From an uncultured Bacteroidia bacterium (GTDB taxonomy: Bacteria > Bacteroidota > Bacteroidia > Bacteroidales > F082), in NCBI GenBank assembly GCA_902802535.1, contig CADCML010000005.1, positions 34,610 to 98,609 of the forward strand: DNA of 64,000 nt. Direction: 5' to 3'. Shown in pieces: positions 44,501-52,057 of this stretch. The translations under genes were made by a program, and so were the position numbers. Numbering within the stretch: position 1 is the first letter of the stretch; the number at the start of each line of letters is the position of its first letter. The notes below the pieces were generated by a model. That model was not told the DNA's origin. It did no database searches and saw only the letters and a program-made list of their open reading frames with translations.

Positions 44501-47500
44501 TATGCATTCACCCAATATCTCTGGTGTGGAATCAAATTTGTAATGGTAATGGTGTCAATGCCATTAATCAACGTGTCGCCGTCGATTTGGATGCTATCTG
44601 TCAGTGCGCCATTTGCAGCAATTCTGCCGTACCTGATGCCATAGTCGCTAATGACGCCGCCGCCATCGTTTACTATTCTGTAAACCACGTCCACCTTATT
44701 ATATGTGACACTATCAGGCACAACGTATGGCTCAATATAATACCTGATTTCCGATACCTCCACGTTGGGCTGCGTGATAGGCAGCGCGGTGAAGTTGTAG
44801 TCGTTGCCGTATGAATACTTGGTGACATTGTTTTCGACATAGGAAGCATAGGCTTTCAGGTAGTAGGTGGTGCCAGGGGTTAAGCCACTCAAATCCACCG
44901 TGTAAATGCCATTCGAGTAATTATTGGATGGAATGTATGTATCCGTGTTTTCCAAATGGACGCCATAGCCTGTCGTGTTTTCATATCCGCTGTAAATTTC
45001 GCAGTGGATGGTGGCCGAGTTTTGGGTGATGCCCGTAATCCTGAAGGCACGCACTACGGGGGCACCATTAAGATAAGGTGTGTAGTGCGGTGTAGGCGTG
45101 GTTATGCTGTAGTTGGTAATATCCGAAGCATTCGTCACATTGTTTTCGACATAGGTGGCATAGGCACGAACATAAGCGCAGATGTTTTGGCGTGCACCAC
45201 GATACGAGGCGGTGAAGGTGAGATTGTCACTTCCAAGTGTTCCAGGGGTGGTGTGGTCAGAAATGAGCTCTGGGTCGTCGTCGGTGCTCCAAACAAAACC
45301 ATAGCCTCTAACTTGGTTTTCTCCTGTGCCAAAAATAGTGCCTTCTGGCATGGTGAAAGTGGCCTTTACAATAATGCTGTCATTTTCGATGGTATCTGTG
45401 ACGATTACAGGATTGGTTCCCATGTAAGGTGTGTTCTGTAGCGTGGTGAACTCAACCCTGTTGCCTTCCGATGTGCCGCTGCCGTTGGTGGCGTAGGCGC
45501 AAGCATAGTATTTTTGGTTAGGAAGAAGCTGGGTTGCGCCGTTGGCGGGGTCTCTGAGGCTGTCGACGGTGAAGAAGTTGGTGGTGATTGTGGAAGGGAT
45601 ATACAAAGGTGCAGGGGGAGTGGACTCTCCATGGATTGTGTCTCTCCAAATCTTCACGCCTCTCGCGGTGATGGGCGATGTGCCCGGGTCCATGATTTTT
45701 CCGCTGCCTTGTGCGCTGGTGCTGGTGATATTACTCACCGCACCCGATAACACCAAAGGCTTGGCGGAATAGGTGACGAACTCCATTTCTTCGCTGTAGC
45801 CCCTCTTGGTTATGGTAACGTTCTCGTCGTTCTTGTATTGGTACTCGAAGAAGGCCTTCACTTGGTAGATTGTGTCGGGTTCTATGCCTTGGGGAATGGT
45901 GTCGTTTTTGGAGGGTATCGTGATTCTATCGCAGGCTGGTTCGCCTTGGCTGGAAACGTAGTTTGATGGGGTTTCGCCGAAGTAAACCGTATCGGCTTCG
46001 GCTTCATGCTGTTTTTTCCACCAGATGATGCCGTGCTTGACGCTGTTTTCCACAATGTCTGAATACTTGCCTTGGTCCACGAGGTGGTAGTGGACGGTGG
46101 CGATTTGGGTTGTGTCGGTGTTCCTGTTCACTTCCGCGTCAACGATGAGGACGATGGGGTCGGGGTTTTCTTCGCGTTCGTGGATGTCGAACACGCCGCC
46201 GCCGCTGTACACGCCGCCGCCGTTGCCCAACGTGGCGCTGTTCAGCTCGATTTTGCCGCCGTTCAAGGTGATGTTGCCATTGGCGATGTAAACGCCGCCG
46301 CCGTCGCCGTTGAGCGCTTGGTTGCTGGCGATGCGGTCGCCGTTGAGGTCGATGTTGCCCTTTTGGTTGTTGATGCCGCCGCCGTTGCGGAAGGCTCTGT
46401 TGTTTTCGATGACGGTGATTTTCGCGCCCAAGGGAGATTCCCTTTTGGTGCTGGGGCCGGTGGTGATGTTGCCTTCAAAGGTATAGATGCCGCCGCCGTC
46501 GAGTTCCACGGCGCGGTTGCCTTTCACTTCGCAGCCGTAGAGGAGGATGTTGCCTTGGTGGTTGTCGATGCCTCCGCCGTTGATATTGGCTTCGTTGTCG
46601 CGGATGTTGGAATAATGGGCGTAGATGTTGCCGTATTTCAGGTAGATGCCGCCGCCGCGTCCTGTGGGGTCGGCAGCGGTGCCGTCTTGTCCACGGGTCT
46701 TGTTTTGCACCACGTCAGAGCAAAGCAGGCGGATGGTGTAGCCCAAGCCTTTGTTGTCGTTGGCGTGGGGGCCTTCGCAGAAGATGCCGCCGCCGTTGCC
46801 TAAGGTGGCGGTGTTGTTGTAGATGGTGGCGTGGCGCACGTCCACACGTCCCGTATGGTTGTTGAAGGCGCCGCCGTTTTTCTTGGCGATGTTGTTGAAC
46901 ACCTTGGTGCCCTCGTTGAGGGTGACGTTGTCGAGTTTGGTGGAGGGGAACTGGAACAGGTCGATGTCGCCCACGAAAGTGTAGGCGCCGCCGCCGTGTC
47001 CTTCGAGGGCGCTGTTGTTGGTGAGGATGCCGCCGTGCAGGATGATGTCGCCGGCGTGGTTGTTGAGGCCGCCGCCGTTCTCGTTGGCCGTGTTGTCGTG
47101 GATGAGGGCGTTGTAGGTGATGATGGTGCCTGAGTTGGCATAGAGGCCGCCGCCTTTCTTGGCCGTGTTGAAGGCGATTTCGATTTGGTCGTCCATCTCT
47201 TTCTTGTTCACCCAAATGGTGCCCATGCGGGTGTCGGCGCCGCCACCGTTGACGGCAGCCGTGTTGTGCGTGATTTTCGACTCGATGCGCTGTATGTTGC
47301 CTGCGGTTTCCACATAGTCCTCAATGTCGATGTCACCTTGGTTGGTGTAGATGCCGCCGCCGCTGTTGCCGGCTTGGTTGCCCTTGCCCTCGGCGCCGCC
47401 GATGAGGCAGCCGTTCACGTCAATGTTACCACTGTGGTTGTTGATGCCGCCGCCGTTGTATTGGGCCTTGTTGCCTTGTATGGCCACGTCGGTGACGGTG

Positions 47501-50500
47501 ATGACGCCTTGCTGCAAATATATTCCGCCGCCGCTGCCCATGGTCACGTTGTTGACGGGAGAGCCGTTGCCTTTCGCCTCATTATTGAAAAGGTCGACAT
47601 GGGTCATGGTGATGTATTCCGCTTCGGCAGAGCTGCCCATGCAGAAGGTGCCGCCGCCGCTGCCCATTCCACCGTCGCCGGCCACGTTGCCGATAATCTG
47701 GATGCGGTCGTTTTTGCTCTTGCCGCGCACGGTGATGAAGCCGCTGTGGGTGTTGAGGCCGCCGCCGTTCAGTTTGGCCTTGTTGCCGTTGATTCTTGAG
47801 GGTTGGCGCTCTTCGCCCGTGATGTTGATGTCGATGTCGCCTTTGTTGGTGTAGATGCCGCCGCCGCCGCCGTTGGCTGTGTTGCTGAGCAGCCATCCGT
47901 TGATGATGGAAACTTTACCTCCTTCCAGATAGATGCCGCCGCCGTGGTTTCCAGAAGTGTTTCCTTCGAGTCTGACGCGGCGCATGCGGATGTCGTAGGC
48001 TGATGAGGTGGTGTCGCCCTTGCAGTAGATGCCGCCACCCATACCGGTAGTTGCAGTGTTATGTGAGATTTGCACCCGATAGGTGCTGTCGCCGTCGAAA
48101 GAGCCAAACGCCACCACTTTTCCGGCCCAGTCGTAGATGCCGCCGCCATTGCCTTTTGCCGTGTTGTAGTTGATTTGCGAAGGGGTGCCCGTCGATTGTT
48201 CCTTGTGGTTGATGAGCACGTCGCCCGAATTCACATAGATGCCTCCGCCACCGCTGATGGTGTCGTTGGTGCCGTTGGCTTGGTTGTAAGAAACCTTGGA
48301 GCTCAGCATGGTGACCGTACCCATGTTCACATAGATACCGCCGCCTGAATCACCGGCAGTGTTTCCCTTAGCCGTTTCATCGCCGCCGATGGTGGCGCCT
48401 TTCATGTCGATGTTGCCCGTATTGAGGTACACACCGCCGCCGTCGCCGGTGTAAGTGAAATTCTTTTGGAAGGTAGGCGAGTGCGAACCCTCTTTAAGAA
48501 TGCTTACCGTTCCGGTTTCAACATAGAGGCCGCCGCCATCAATGTTTGCTTTGTTGTTGTCGATGTTGGAATGGTCGTACACGGTGGTGGTAACCTGTGA
48601 GGTCACTCCATTGTAATTGAGGGGGTAGGCTTCCACATAGATGCCTCCGCCGTAGGCGGCTGAGTCATTCTGGATGAGCATTTCTTCGTTGCCTCCCGCA
48701 ACGCCGATAATGACGTCGACGTTTTGTGGCTTTACATGATAAGGATAAGAAGACATTTCAAGTGGTAAGGATACCCCATTAGGGGTGTAGATGGCCACGC
48801 CGCCGCCCTTGCCATTGGCGGAAGTGACTTTGTTGCCGGAGATTTCGCCCTTGTCGAGCAGGCACTCTACCCTGAAATAGGACGTTTCTTCGTTTCTCGA
48901 AATATACACACCACCGCCGTATTCTCCCATGGCCGTGTTGTTGGTGATTGTGCCGCCACCCTGTTGGAACTTGAGAGTGAAAGCAGTGCTGTCAGGGGCG
49001 AACCAAATGTAACCATAAGGGCCGTTAAGGCCGTTAGGGTACTGGAGACTGTCGGCAAGACTACTGTTTTTCATCCTAATGCCTTCGATGGCCACGCCGC
49101 CTCCGTTGAGCAGGGCCGTATTGTTATGGATGAGGGTGAGGGAGTCTAAATCAAGGATACTATGTTCGGGAACCAGATTTTTGATATCTGCGGGAAAGTC
49201 AGTATAGGTGGAAAGATAGATGCCGCCTCCATCGCCTTTGGTCCAGTTGTTTCGTATGGTGCTTCTTCTTACTTCGGCCGGGCCTTTCAGCAGCAGGCCG
49301 CCACCGCCTTTCACATTGGTTTCGAGGCAGGTGAAATTGTTTTCAATGAGACAACTGTCAACCATTAGTTTACTGGCGGTCGAGGCACCATGCCAGCGCA
49401 CGGGACACCCATAGTTGTGTGTTATGTGTGTTTTCTTGATGGCAAGGGTTGTCTTGTTGTTGCCAATGGTCCTGATAGTGCCGTTGGCGTTGTCGATGGG
49501 AGTGGTTTGCCCCTTTGCGAGACTATAGGAGCCGAAAGTATTCTCAATCAGGCAGTTTTGGATGACGGCAGAGCGGTTCGTGTTGTGGGATTTGGCACTG
49601 TTGCCCTGCATTCTGAGGACAGGCGATCCAGTGGAGCTTCTGGCACCGATATGGTTGAAATGGCAATGGTCGAACAGGAGGTTGACAGCTGCGTCTGGGG
49701 TGTCGGGAAACACTTGTGCCATGCCTGCGTTGCCATACGAGGTGCTGAAATATTGCACGGTGACGTTCTGCAAAGTCAGAGAGCCTTCCTGTATCCTGAA
49801 CATGCCGTTTTGTACCACATCGTCGTTGGTTGTTCTCGCTGTTGCTTTCACTTTGGGATACATGATGCTATCCCCACTAATGATGCTATCCCCTTGACGA
49901 ATGACAAGTTCTAATTTGGGGCCGCTGCCGTCGATGACGAAGTTGTTGCTGAAGTCATATTTGAAGTTCGGTATATCTTCCGTGGTTTTTGAGGATGGCG
50001 CATTTCCACGGATGGTGATGGTGTGCTGGGTATTATCGGTATTTTCCTTTTTGGTAATAAAGAAAGCCATGCGATGGCCATTGGCGGACGGAATGTCACC
50101 GATTCTCAAGGTCGGGTTGAGGGAATCGTGGGCAACAGTTCCCGAAGGGGGTGTCCCAAGTTCCATGATCAAATGAGCCTGTGTCCCAACAGCAGCAGTG
50201 ATAGAAATTTGTCCTGTCATGTTGATGGTTCTCGTATTCTCGAAAATAATCTTGTAAGTGCCGCTGGTAATCGAGAATTGACCAATCGATGTCCGGTTCG
50301 TTGCAACTGCATCCGTAGTTCCATCTTTGTAAACGTCGAAGTTGTTGCCTGTTGTTCCCCTTGAACGTAGGCGGTAGGTGCCTGACCCGTTGGGTGTCCA
50401 AGGTCCTGACGCTTGTCCCCAGGCCATGTTAGCGGCGAGGAGCATCAAGGCGAGCACCAAGAATTGCTTCATTCTGTTTCTGTAATTTTTCGTCATAGCG

Positions 50501-50508
50501 TATTTCAT
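38503..50508 (-). CDS. giant surface protein: Pmp-like beta-helix, Fn3-like, InlB-B and GLUG repeats, T9SS tail
   Basis: 4001 residues, uninterrupted. The signal peptide (MKQFLVLALMLLAANMAWGQ; Met1 or Met13 may be the start). About 390-1440: dozens of parallel beta-helix rungs with GGGIY/GGGVY and NxA motifs (NNTANENGGGLNNHAGDI), like chlamydial polymorphic membrane proteins. About 1540-2270: a series of Fn3-like modules, each ending YYVRAYA- or YACAYATN-like. About 2280-2500: three InlB-type B repeats (GYTFTNWTEG, GYSFVNWTLNG, GYNFSSMTVDG). About 2525-2725: one more Fn3-like module and a short second helix. About 3085-3245: GLUG-like repeats (YHIGGIAGLMEGG, RYIGGLVGQLG, IYFGGLVGENNG). A large C-terminal region and a T9SS tail (QMFDISGRCLMSTQTM ... 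GLYLLRLTTD) follow. A surface adhesin or matrix protein; ligand unknown. Confidence 0.88.
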   Translation of the reverse strand: MKYAMTKNYRNRMKQFLVLALMLLAANMAWGQASGPWTPNGSGTYRLRSRGTTGNNFDVYKDGTTDAVATNRTSIGQFSITSGTYKIIFENTRTINMTGQISITAAVGTQAHLIMELGTPPSGTVAHDSLNPTLRIGDIPSANGHRMAFFITKKENTDNTQHTITIRGNAPSSKTTEDIPNFKYDFSNNFVIDGSGPKLELVIRQGDSIISGDSIMYPKVKATARTTNDDVVQNGMFRIQEGSLTLQNVTVQYFSTSYGNAGMAQVFPDTPDAAVNLLFDHCHFNHIGARSSTGSPVLRMQGNSAKSHNTNRSAVIQNCLIENTFGSYSLAKGQTTPIDNANGTIRTIGNNKTTLAIKKTHITHNYGCPVRWHGASTASKLMVDSCLIENNFTCLETNVKGGGGLLLKGPAEVRRSTIRNNWTKGDGGGIYLSTYTDFPADIKNLVPEHSILDLDSLTLIHNNTALLNGGGVAIEGIRMKNSSLADSLQYPNGLNGPYGYIWFAPDSTAFTLKFQQGGGTITNNTAMGEYGGGVYISRNEETSYFRVECLLDKGEISGNKVTSANGKGGGVAIYTPNGVSLPLEMSSYPYHVKPQNVDVIIGVAGGNEEMLIQNDSAAYGGGIYVEAYPLNYNGVTSQVTTTVYDHSNIDNNKANIDGGGLYVETGTVSILKEGSHSPTFQKNFTYTGDGGGVYLNTGNIDMKGATIGGDETAKGNTAGDSGGGIYVNMGTVTMLSSKVSYNQANGTNDTISGGGGIYVNSGDVLINHKEQSTGTPSQINYNTAKGNGGGIYDWAGKVVAFGSFDGDSTYRVQISHNTATTGMGGGIYCKGDTTSSAYDIRMRRVRLEGNTSGNHGGGIYLEGGKVSIINGWLLSNTANGGGGGIYTNKGDIDINITGEERQPSRINGNKAKLNGGGLNTHSGFITVRGKSKNDRIQIIGNVAGDGGMGSGGGTFCMGSSAEAEYITMTHVDLFNNEAKGNGSPVNNVTMGSGGGIYLQQGVITVTDVAIQGNKAQYNGGGINNHSGNIDVNGCLIGGAEGKGNQAGNSGGGIYTNQGDIDIEDYVETAGNIQRIESKITHNTAAVNGGGADTRMGTIWVNKKEMDDQIEIAFNTAKKGGGLYANSGTIITYNALIHDNTANENGGGLNNHAGDIILHGGILTNNSALEGHGGGAYTFVGDIDLFQFPSTKLDNVTLNEGTKVFNNIAKKNGGAFNNHTGRVDVRHATIYNNTATLGNGGGIFCEGPHANDNKGLGYTIRLLCSDVVQNKTRGQDGTAADPTGRGGGIYLKYGNIYAHYSNIRDNEANINGGGIDNHQGNILLYGCEVKGNRAVELDGGGIYTFEGNITTGPSTKRESPLGAKITVIENNRAFRNGGGINNQKGNIDLNGDRIASNQALNGDGGGVYIANGNITLNGGKIELNSATLGNGGGVYSGGGVFDIHEREENPDPIVLIVDAEVNRNTDTTQIATVHYHLVDQGKYSDIVENSVKHGIIWWKKQHEAEADTVYFGETPSNYVSSQGEPACDRITIPSKNDTIPQGIEPDTIYQVKAFFEYQYKNDENVTITKRGYSEEMEFVTYSAKPLVLSGAVSNITSTSAQGSGKIMDPGTSPITARGVKIWRDTIHGESTPPAPLYIPSTITTNFFTVDSLRDPANGATQLLPNQKYYACAYATNGSGTSEGNRVEFTTLQNTPYMGTNPVIVTDTIENDSIIVKATFTMPEGTIFGTGENQVRGYGFVWSTDDDPELISDHTTPGTLGSDNLTFTASYRGARQNICAYVRAYATYVENNVTNASDITNYSITTPTPHYTPYLNGAPVVRAFRITGITQNSATIHCEIYSGYENTTGYGVHLENTDTYIPSNNYSNGIYTVDLSGLTPGTTYYLKAYASYVENNVTKYSYGNDYNFTALPITQPNVEVSEIRYYIEPYVVPDSVTYNKVDVVYRIVNDGGGVISDYGIRYGRIAANGALTDSIQIDGDTLINGIDTITITNLIPHQRYWVNAYATNSEGTHICQAVTFMTEYDKPADTITSIDSVKFIIVDQSHNDYIFRARVNFEVTPHSADTTDRVNTYGVCWSVLNEPSRRKSDVSNTDFKDCDTPAPPISGNTAVACNTYITQIHSNTKYYVRAYASTATAVDDTVNGVYSLNDIVYSDEASFITLPIMFTNGATATLHNAATLSGRIGSRDSEGHLVHDPSNTNPNGLYGVCWGASANPTRGQGGATNYVEQNINTSNANTFDFNLTATGLSQNTAYHYRAYSINNEGNIAYGADTTFRTREHSVTLVANPTAGGAVSGSYANLESDHYTAVATPNVGYTFTNWTEGNSVLSTDASYSFDVTSDHTLQANFTINTYTIAVAANPTDYGTVTGGGTYNYGTEVTLTATANTGYSFVNWTLNGNVVSGEDNYTITVTDNANYVANFEINNYTISAIANPEQGGTVTGSGTYTYGANDTVTATANTGYNFSSMTVDGASVTPTYDANTGAYSYALTVSGNHNVVVTFTTRGGTTSGPRDIYPAPAREPWDWDEEDPQISRANEPPTVTTGTVTDLTATSATVRGIVTNEGDGNVTYVGIWYSKKSPEYNETTNPGTFDTVTTPNPVLNTQFSTVLNNLDEDATYYVRAFASNSHGTSFGNLRTFSYNCLPTVNHNTAKNGGGIYIADGGRIIFSSGDINLNEASANGGGIYLEKGSMMQMKNICEVNGNHTPDFNLIPASSGTGKDSIIGGGAGIYLDGKLYLGENINDAKGTHRLVVDKNYAKTSFTEADYHNGAYNNDYYLRNNVFLPYPTNKTNDNYFDAYADFILPNNSKTRVIALLSDISNADNTAYSHIGFSVTKGKIPVVATAEKNSDSLFDFKDYDIYSYTVGGQEKTTEEWMGTITERMNSVHSVNASVFDDARAYIAIHASADDNPFRNDFIYLWDCWTTPVVKYDPALYDMYGHPLAARDDSHYTIDTITDVPGSRFLWHIKDEKGLAWFSAHVNRLNGTRANYQDEQSHAYLEAVLEADLDMTEYLWVPIASVRERQEGINTIFRDIDDANPGIERLGFRGKFNGQGHLITGIDCRYISGMEKYGLFGNLEEGAVVENTFVDASRFRTNDTEKSYHIGGIAGLMEGGSTVRASEARFVVDLARANKATSYVGGIAGQVIDTIDKPITIHSSMAMPEIKGSVRYIGGLVGQLGANCNLLNSFSNPKFPDVSYQDTCKLGTTAYNIYFGGLVGENNGLVENCYSRLQGSEPVGNLVNENKSIFGWLAGTNNTDANIKYCYGAKEKMEEAGITNHGAYIRTGSDPVGHGKYSQTLRYSGKYGFKHRDHKMHKSDGTLVESDYTKYVDAKTNDTLIGGLMNALNHWVDTANKTTPTYAKWTRTMASHINDDYPVPMLDTMNKIGNKTFNSVGSKDEIYLLYEDNINDMWTAKKFDTITKKTPRAAMYLYDVQPGTDPDTVRITGNINVPLHIHEDIGITQPANAVLTARAGVTIKNARKDDNDFTTNPNWHLFSSAINEVPIGLDYHTDETGYEGVANYQVLNTFADDMHSPSLNNEGGIPDINYWNRNYMDPPKTTWFQSDNKPDSVGYFPTNTPYGTWRSTSDNGFFDLYTYSEEFYHWVNFKREGREGFYDHWHMDRSEDGTHEVLPYTNETEMPNGKGYMMALSSESMMMADGQLNTGDIYTTVTVTEVGKHNPRPWRRYDEPWRTLNLVGNPYQSYLDFVKLIADKNNEEVLYCNSYATREDISKEFIFYTERQSRNNRELMASRFIHPHQGFFIKVKAPGNLKFTDAMRVAGTNTSLGSDFRDINYPLVNLICYEPSGHRDFTTVEVNRPELGGGSKMQNLRTGNASIYAHFEDNDYQTLFTPMGVSTVPVWFETEEDGVFTLRWNTLHGDFNYLHLIDHIMGTDIDCLTTDEYIFEAKTSDYESRFKLVFDCVGVEEYEEDDLNSAAFAFQMGDELVINGEGMLQMFDISGRCLMSTQTMGQQSSVSLPKTAAGLYLLRLTTDSQVKVQKMVIK

Positions 50509-50827
50509 CTTTCTTTTCTTATTTGTTTCTGTTGGATGTTGTTGGATTATTGTTTATCGTGTGGAGTATCGGCTGAGCTCATTGCCTGACACACGGATTC
50601 GGCTGTCCACCGACGTGGGCGGACAGCTTGTGTAGGTCAGGCTGGTGATGCCTTATGCCTTGCATTGCGTGCAGCCCGGCTGGGGCAGGTTCTAAATTGG
50701 GACTTGTCGAAGTCGGGTTGTAGTAATGTAACGCATTCATATCGCGTATGATAAATTGAAAGAAACTGCTTCTTCACCCCTGCGCCTCACGGCGAGGTGA
50801 TAGTTTCGGAAACAGCGGGCAAAAATA
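50509..50827 (-). promoter_or_regulatory. ~300-nt structured leader and promoter of the giant surface protein gene
   Basis: The -7 box is minus-strand TATTTTTG at 50820-50827, far from the ATG at 50508, leaving an untranslated leader of about 305 nt, unusually long for this window (most are 15-35 nt to the start). It contains a nested stem-loop at 50584-50642: GCCTGAC/GTCAGGC outside, ACAC/GTGT, then a 10-bp stem (50602-50611 with 50618-50627) with a 6-nt loop. One position in that stem is A-C on the plus strand but G-U in the minus-strand RNA. A second stem-loop is at 50775-50799 (CACC..CGCC-tcac-GGCG..GGTG). No known riboswitch class is recognised. Confidence 0.5.
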
Positions 50828-50879
50828 CGAATTTTTTCGAACCCCAATCTAAAAATTGGAAAAAAAGTCGATATTCAGT

Positions 50880-51977
50880 TCATTTCTTTTTGAGTGCTTC
50901 CTCGGCCTGCTTCACCGAAACCCGCTCGCCGTTGACGAAAGCGATGATGAAGGCATCCTTGTAGCCCAATTTCCGCACCTGGGCTTGGCGCGCCTCTGCT
51001 TCGGCCTTCGATGCGAAACGACCCGAAGTGTAGCGGTAGGCACCTTTGTAGTTGTATACTTCCACGTCCTTCACGCCCTTGAAGGCAGGGTCGGTGACGG
51101 GCACTTTCTTGTTCAAGGTCGAAAACTGCACGGAATAATAGCTGTTGCCACTGACGACGGCTGGTTTTTCGCTGGTCTTGGGCTTGTCTGAAACGTGGTT
51201 CTCCGACTCAAACTCGTGCTTGTATTCCTCGAAGGCCCGATACAAGGCCAAAGCCATCTGGGTTTGTCCCCGCTCCGAGTTGAGGAACTCTTCTTCCTTC
51301 GCATTGTTGATGAAGCCCAACTCGACGAGGATGCTCGGCATAGAGGTCTTCCAAAGCACCAGAAAACCAGCCTGTTGCACCCCTCGGTCGTGCCGACCTT
51401 TTTTGGCGAACTGCTTCTGCACCTTGTCGGCTATGTTGAGGCTTTGGGCCTGGTAAAGGCTTTGCGAAAGCGAGAACAAGATGTAGGCTTCGGTGCTGTT
51501 GGGGTCGAAGTTGTCGTAGGCGTCGGTGTTGTCTTCCAACAGGATGGCGGCGTTTTCCTTCTTGGCCACTGCGAGGTTCTTCTCGTTTTTCGACTCACCC
51601 ATGACGAAGGTTTCAGCACCGTTGGCCGTGGTGGTGCCTTCGGTGGAGTTGCAGTGGATGGAGATGAACACGTCGGCGTTGTTGCGGTTGGCGATGGCGG
51701 CACGCTCGCTCAATTCGACGAACTTGTCCTTGTCTCTCGTGTAAATCACTTTCACGTCGGGCAAGTTCTCCTTGATGTAGTTGCCAAATTTCAGTGCCAC
51801 AGCCAGATTGAGCGCCTTTTCGGTGGTCAATTTGCCCAAGGCACCCGTGTCTTTGCCGCCATGGCCGGCGTCGATGACGATGGTTTGTATCTTCTCGCCC
51901 TTCTGCGCAAAACTGCCCAACGGCATCAGAAAAATCAAGGCCAAAACACCAAAACGGAAAATCTTTCGTTGTATCAT
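50880..51977 (-). CDS. N-acetylmuramoyl-L-alanine amidase with SPOR domain
   Basis: 365 residues. The signal peptide is FLMPLGSFAQ. The Amidase_3 domain (about 32-235) has zinc ligands in IDAGHGGKDTG, FISIHCNS and the closing ILVELGFINN (Glu). The SPOR domain (about 282-350) has YYSVQFSTLNKKV and SGRFASKAEAEARQAQVRKL. It cleaves peptide side chains from glycan; SPOR binds the denuded glycan at division sites, so the protein acts in daughter-cell separation. Transcribed divergently from lptD. Confidence 0.92.
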   Translation of the reverse strand: MIQRKIFRFGVLALIFLMPLGSFAQKGEKIQTIVIDAGHGGKDTGALGKLTTEKALNLAVALKFGNYIKENLPDVKVIYTRDKDKFVELSERAAIANRNNADVFISIHCNSTEGTTTANGAETFVMGESKNEKNLAVAKKENAAILLEDNTDAYDNFDPNSTEAYILFSLSQSLYQAQSLNIADKVQKQFAKKGRHDRGVQQAGFLVLWKTSMPSILVELGFINNAKEEEFLNSERGQTQMALALYRAFEEYKHEFESENHVSDKPKTSEKPAVVSGNSYYSVQFSTLNKKVPVTDPAFKGVKDVEVYNYKGAYRYTSGRFASKAEAEARQAQVRKLGYKDAFIIAFVNGERVSVKQAEEALKKK

Positions 51978-52011
51978 ATCGAGCTATTTATATTTATGCG
52001 CGAAGAAAAAC

Positions 52012-52019
52012 TATCTTTG
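52012..52019 (+). promoter_or_regulatory. -7 box of lptD
   Basis: TATCTTTG, 38 nt before the TTG start at 52058. It faces the amidase promoter at 52038-52045. Confidence 0.55.
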
Positions 52020-52037
52020 CAGCGCGATTTGTTTGCA

Positions 52038-52045
52038 CAAAAGTA
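52038..52045 (-). promoter_or_regulatory. -7 box of the amidase gene
   Basis: Minus-strand TACTTTTG, 60 nt before ATG 51977. It lies 18 bp beyond the lptD -7 box and points towards it. Confidence 0.5.
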
Positions 52046-52057
52046 ATTGTTTTCAAC

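Noticed and set aside
46072-47854. Long antisense open frames opposite the giant surface protein gene (Ala/Val- and Pro/Ser-rich)
   Set aside because: They mirror the GGC/GCC-rich rung codons, have strongly biased composition and no start or promoter signals. They are shadows.
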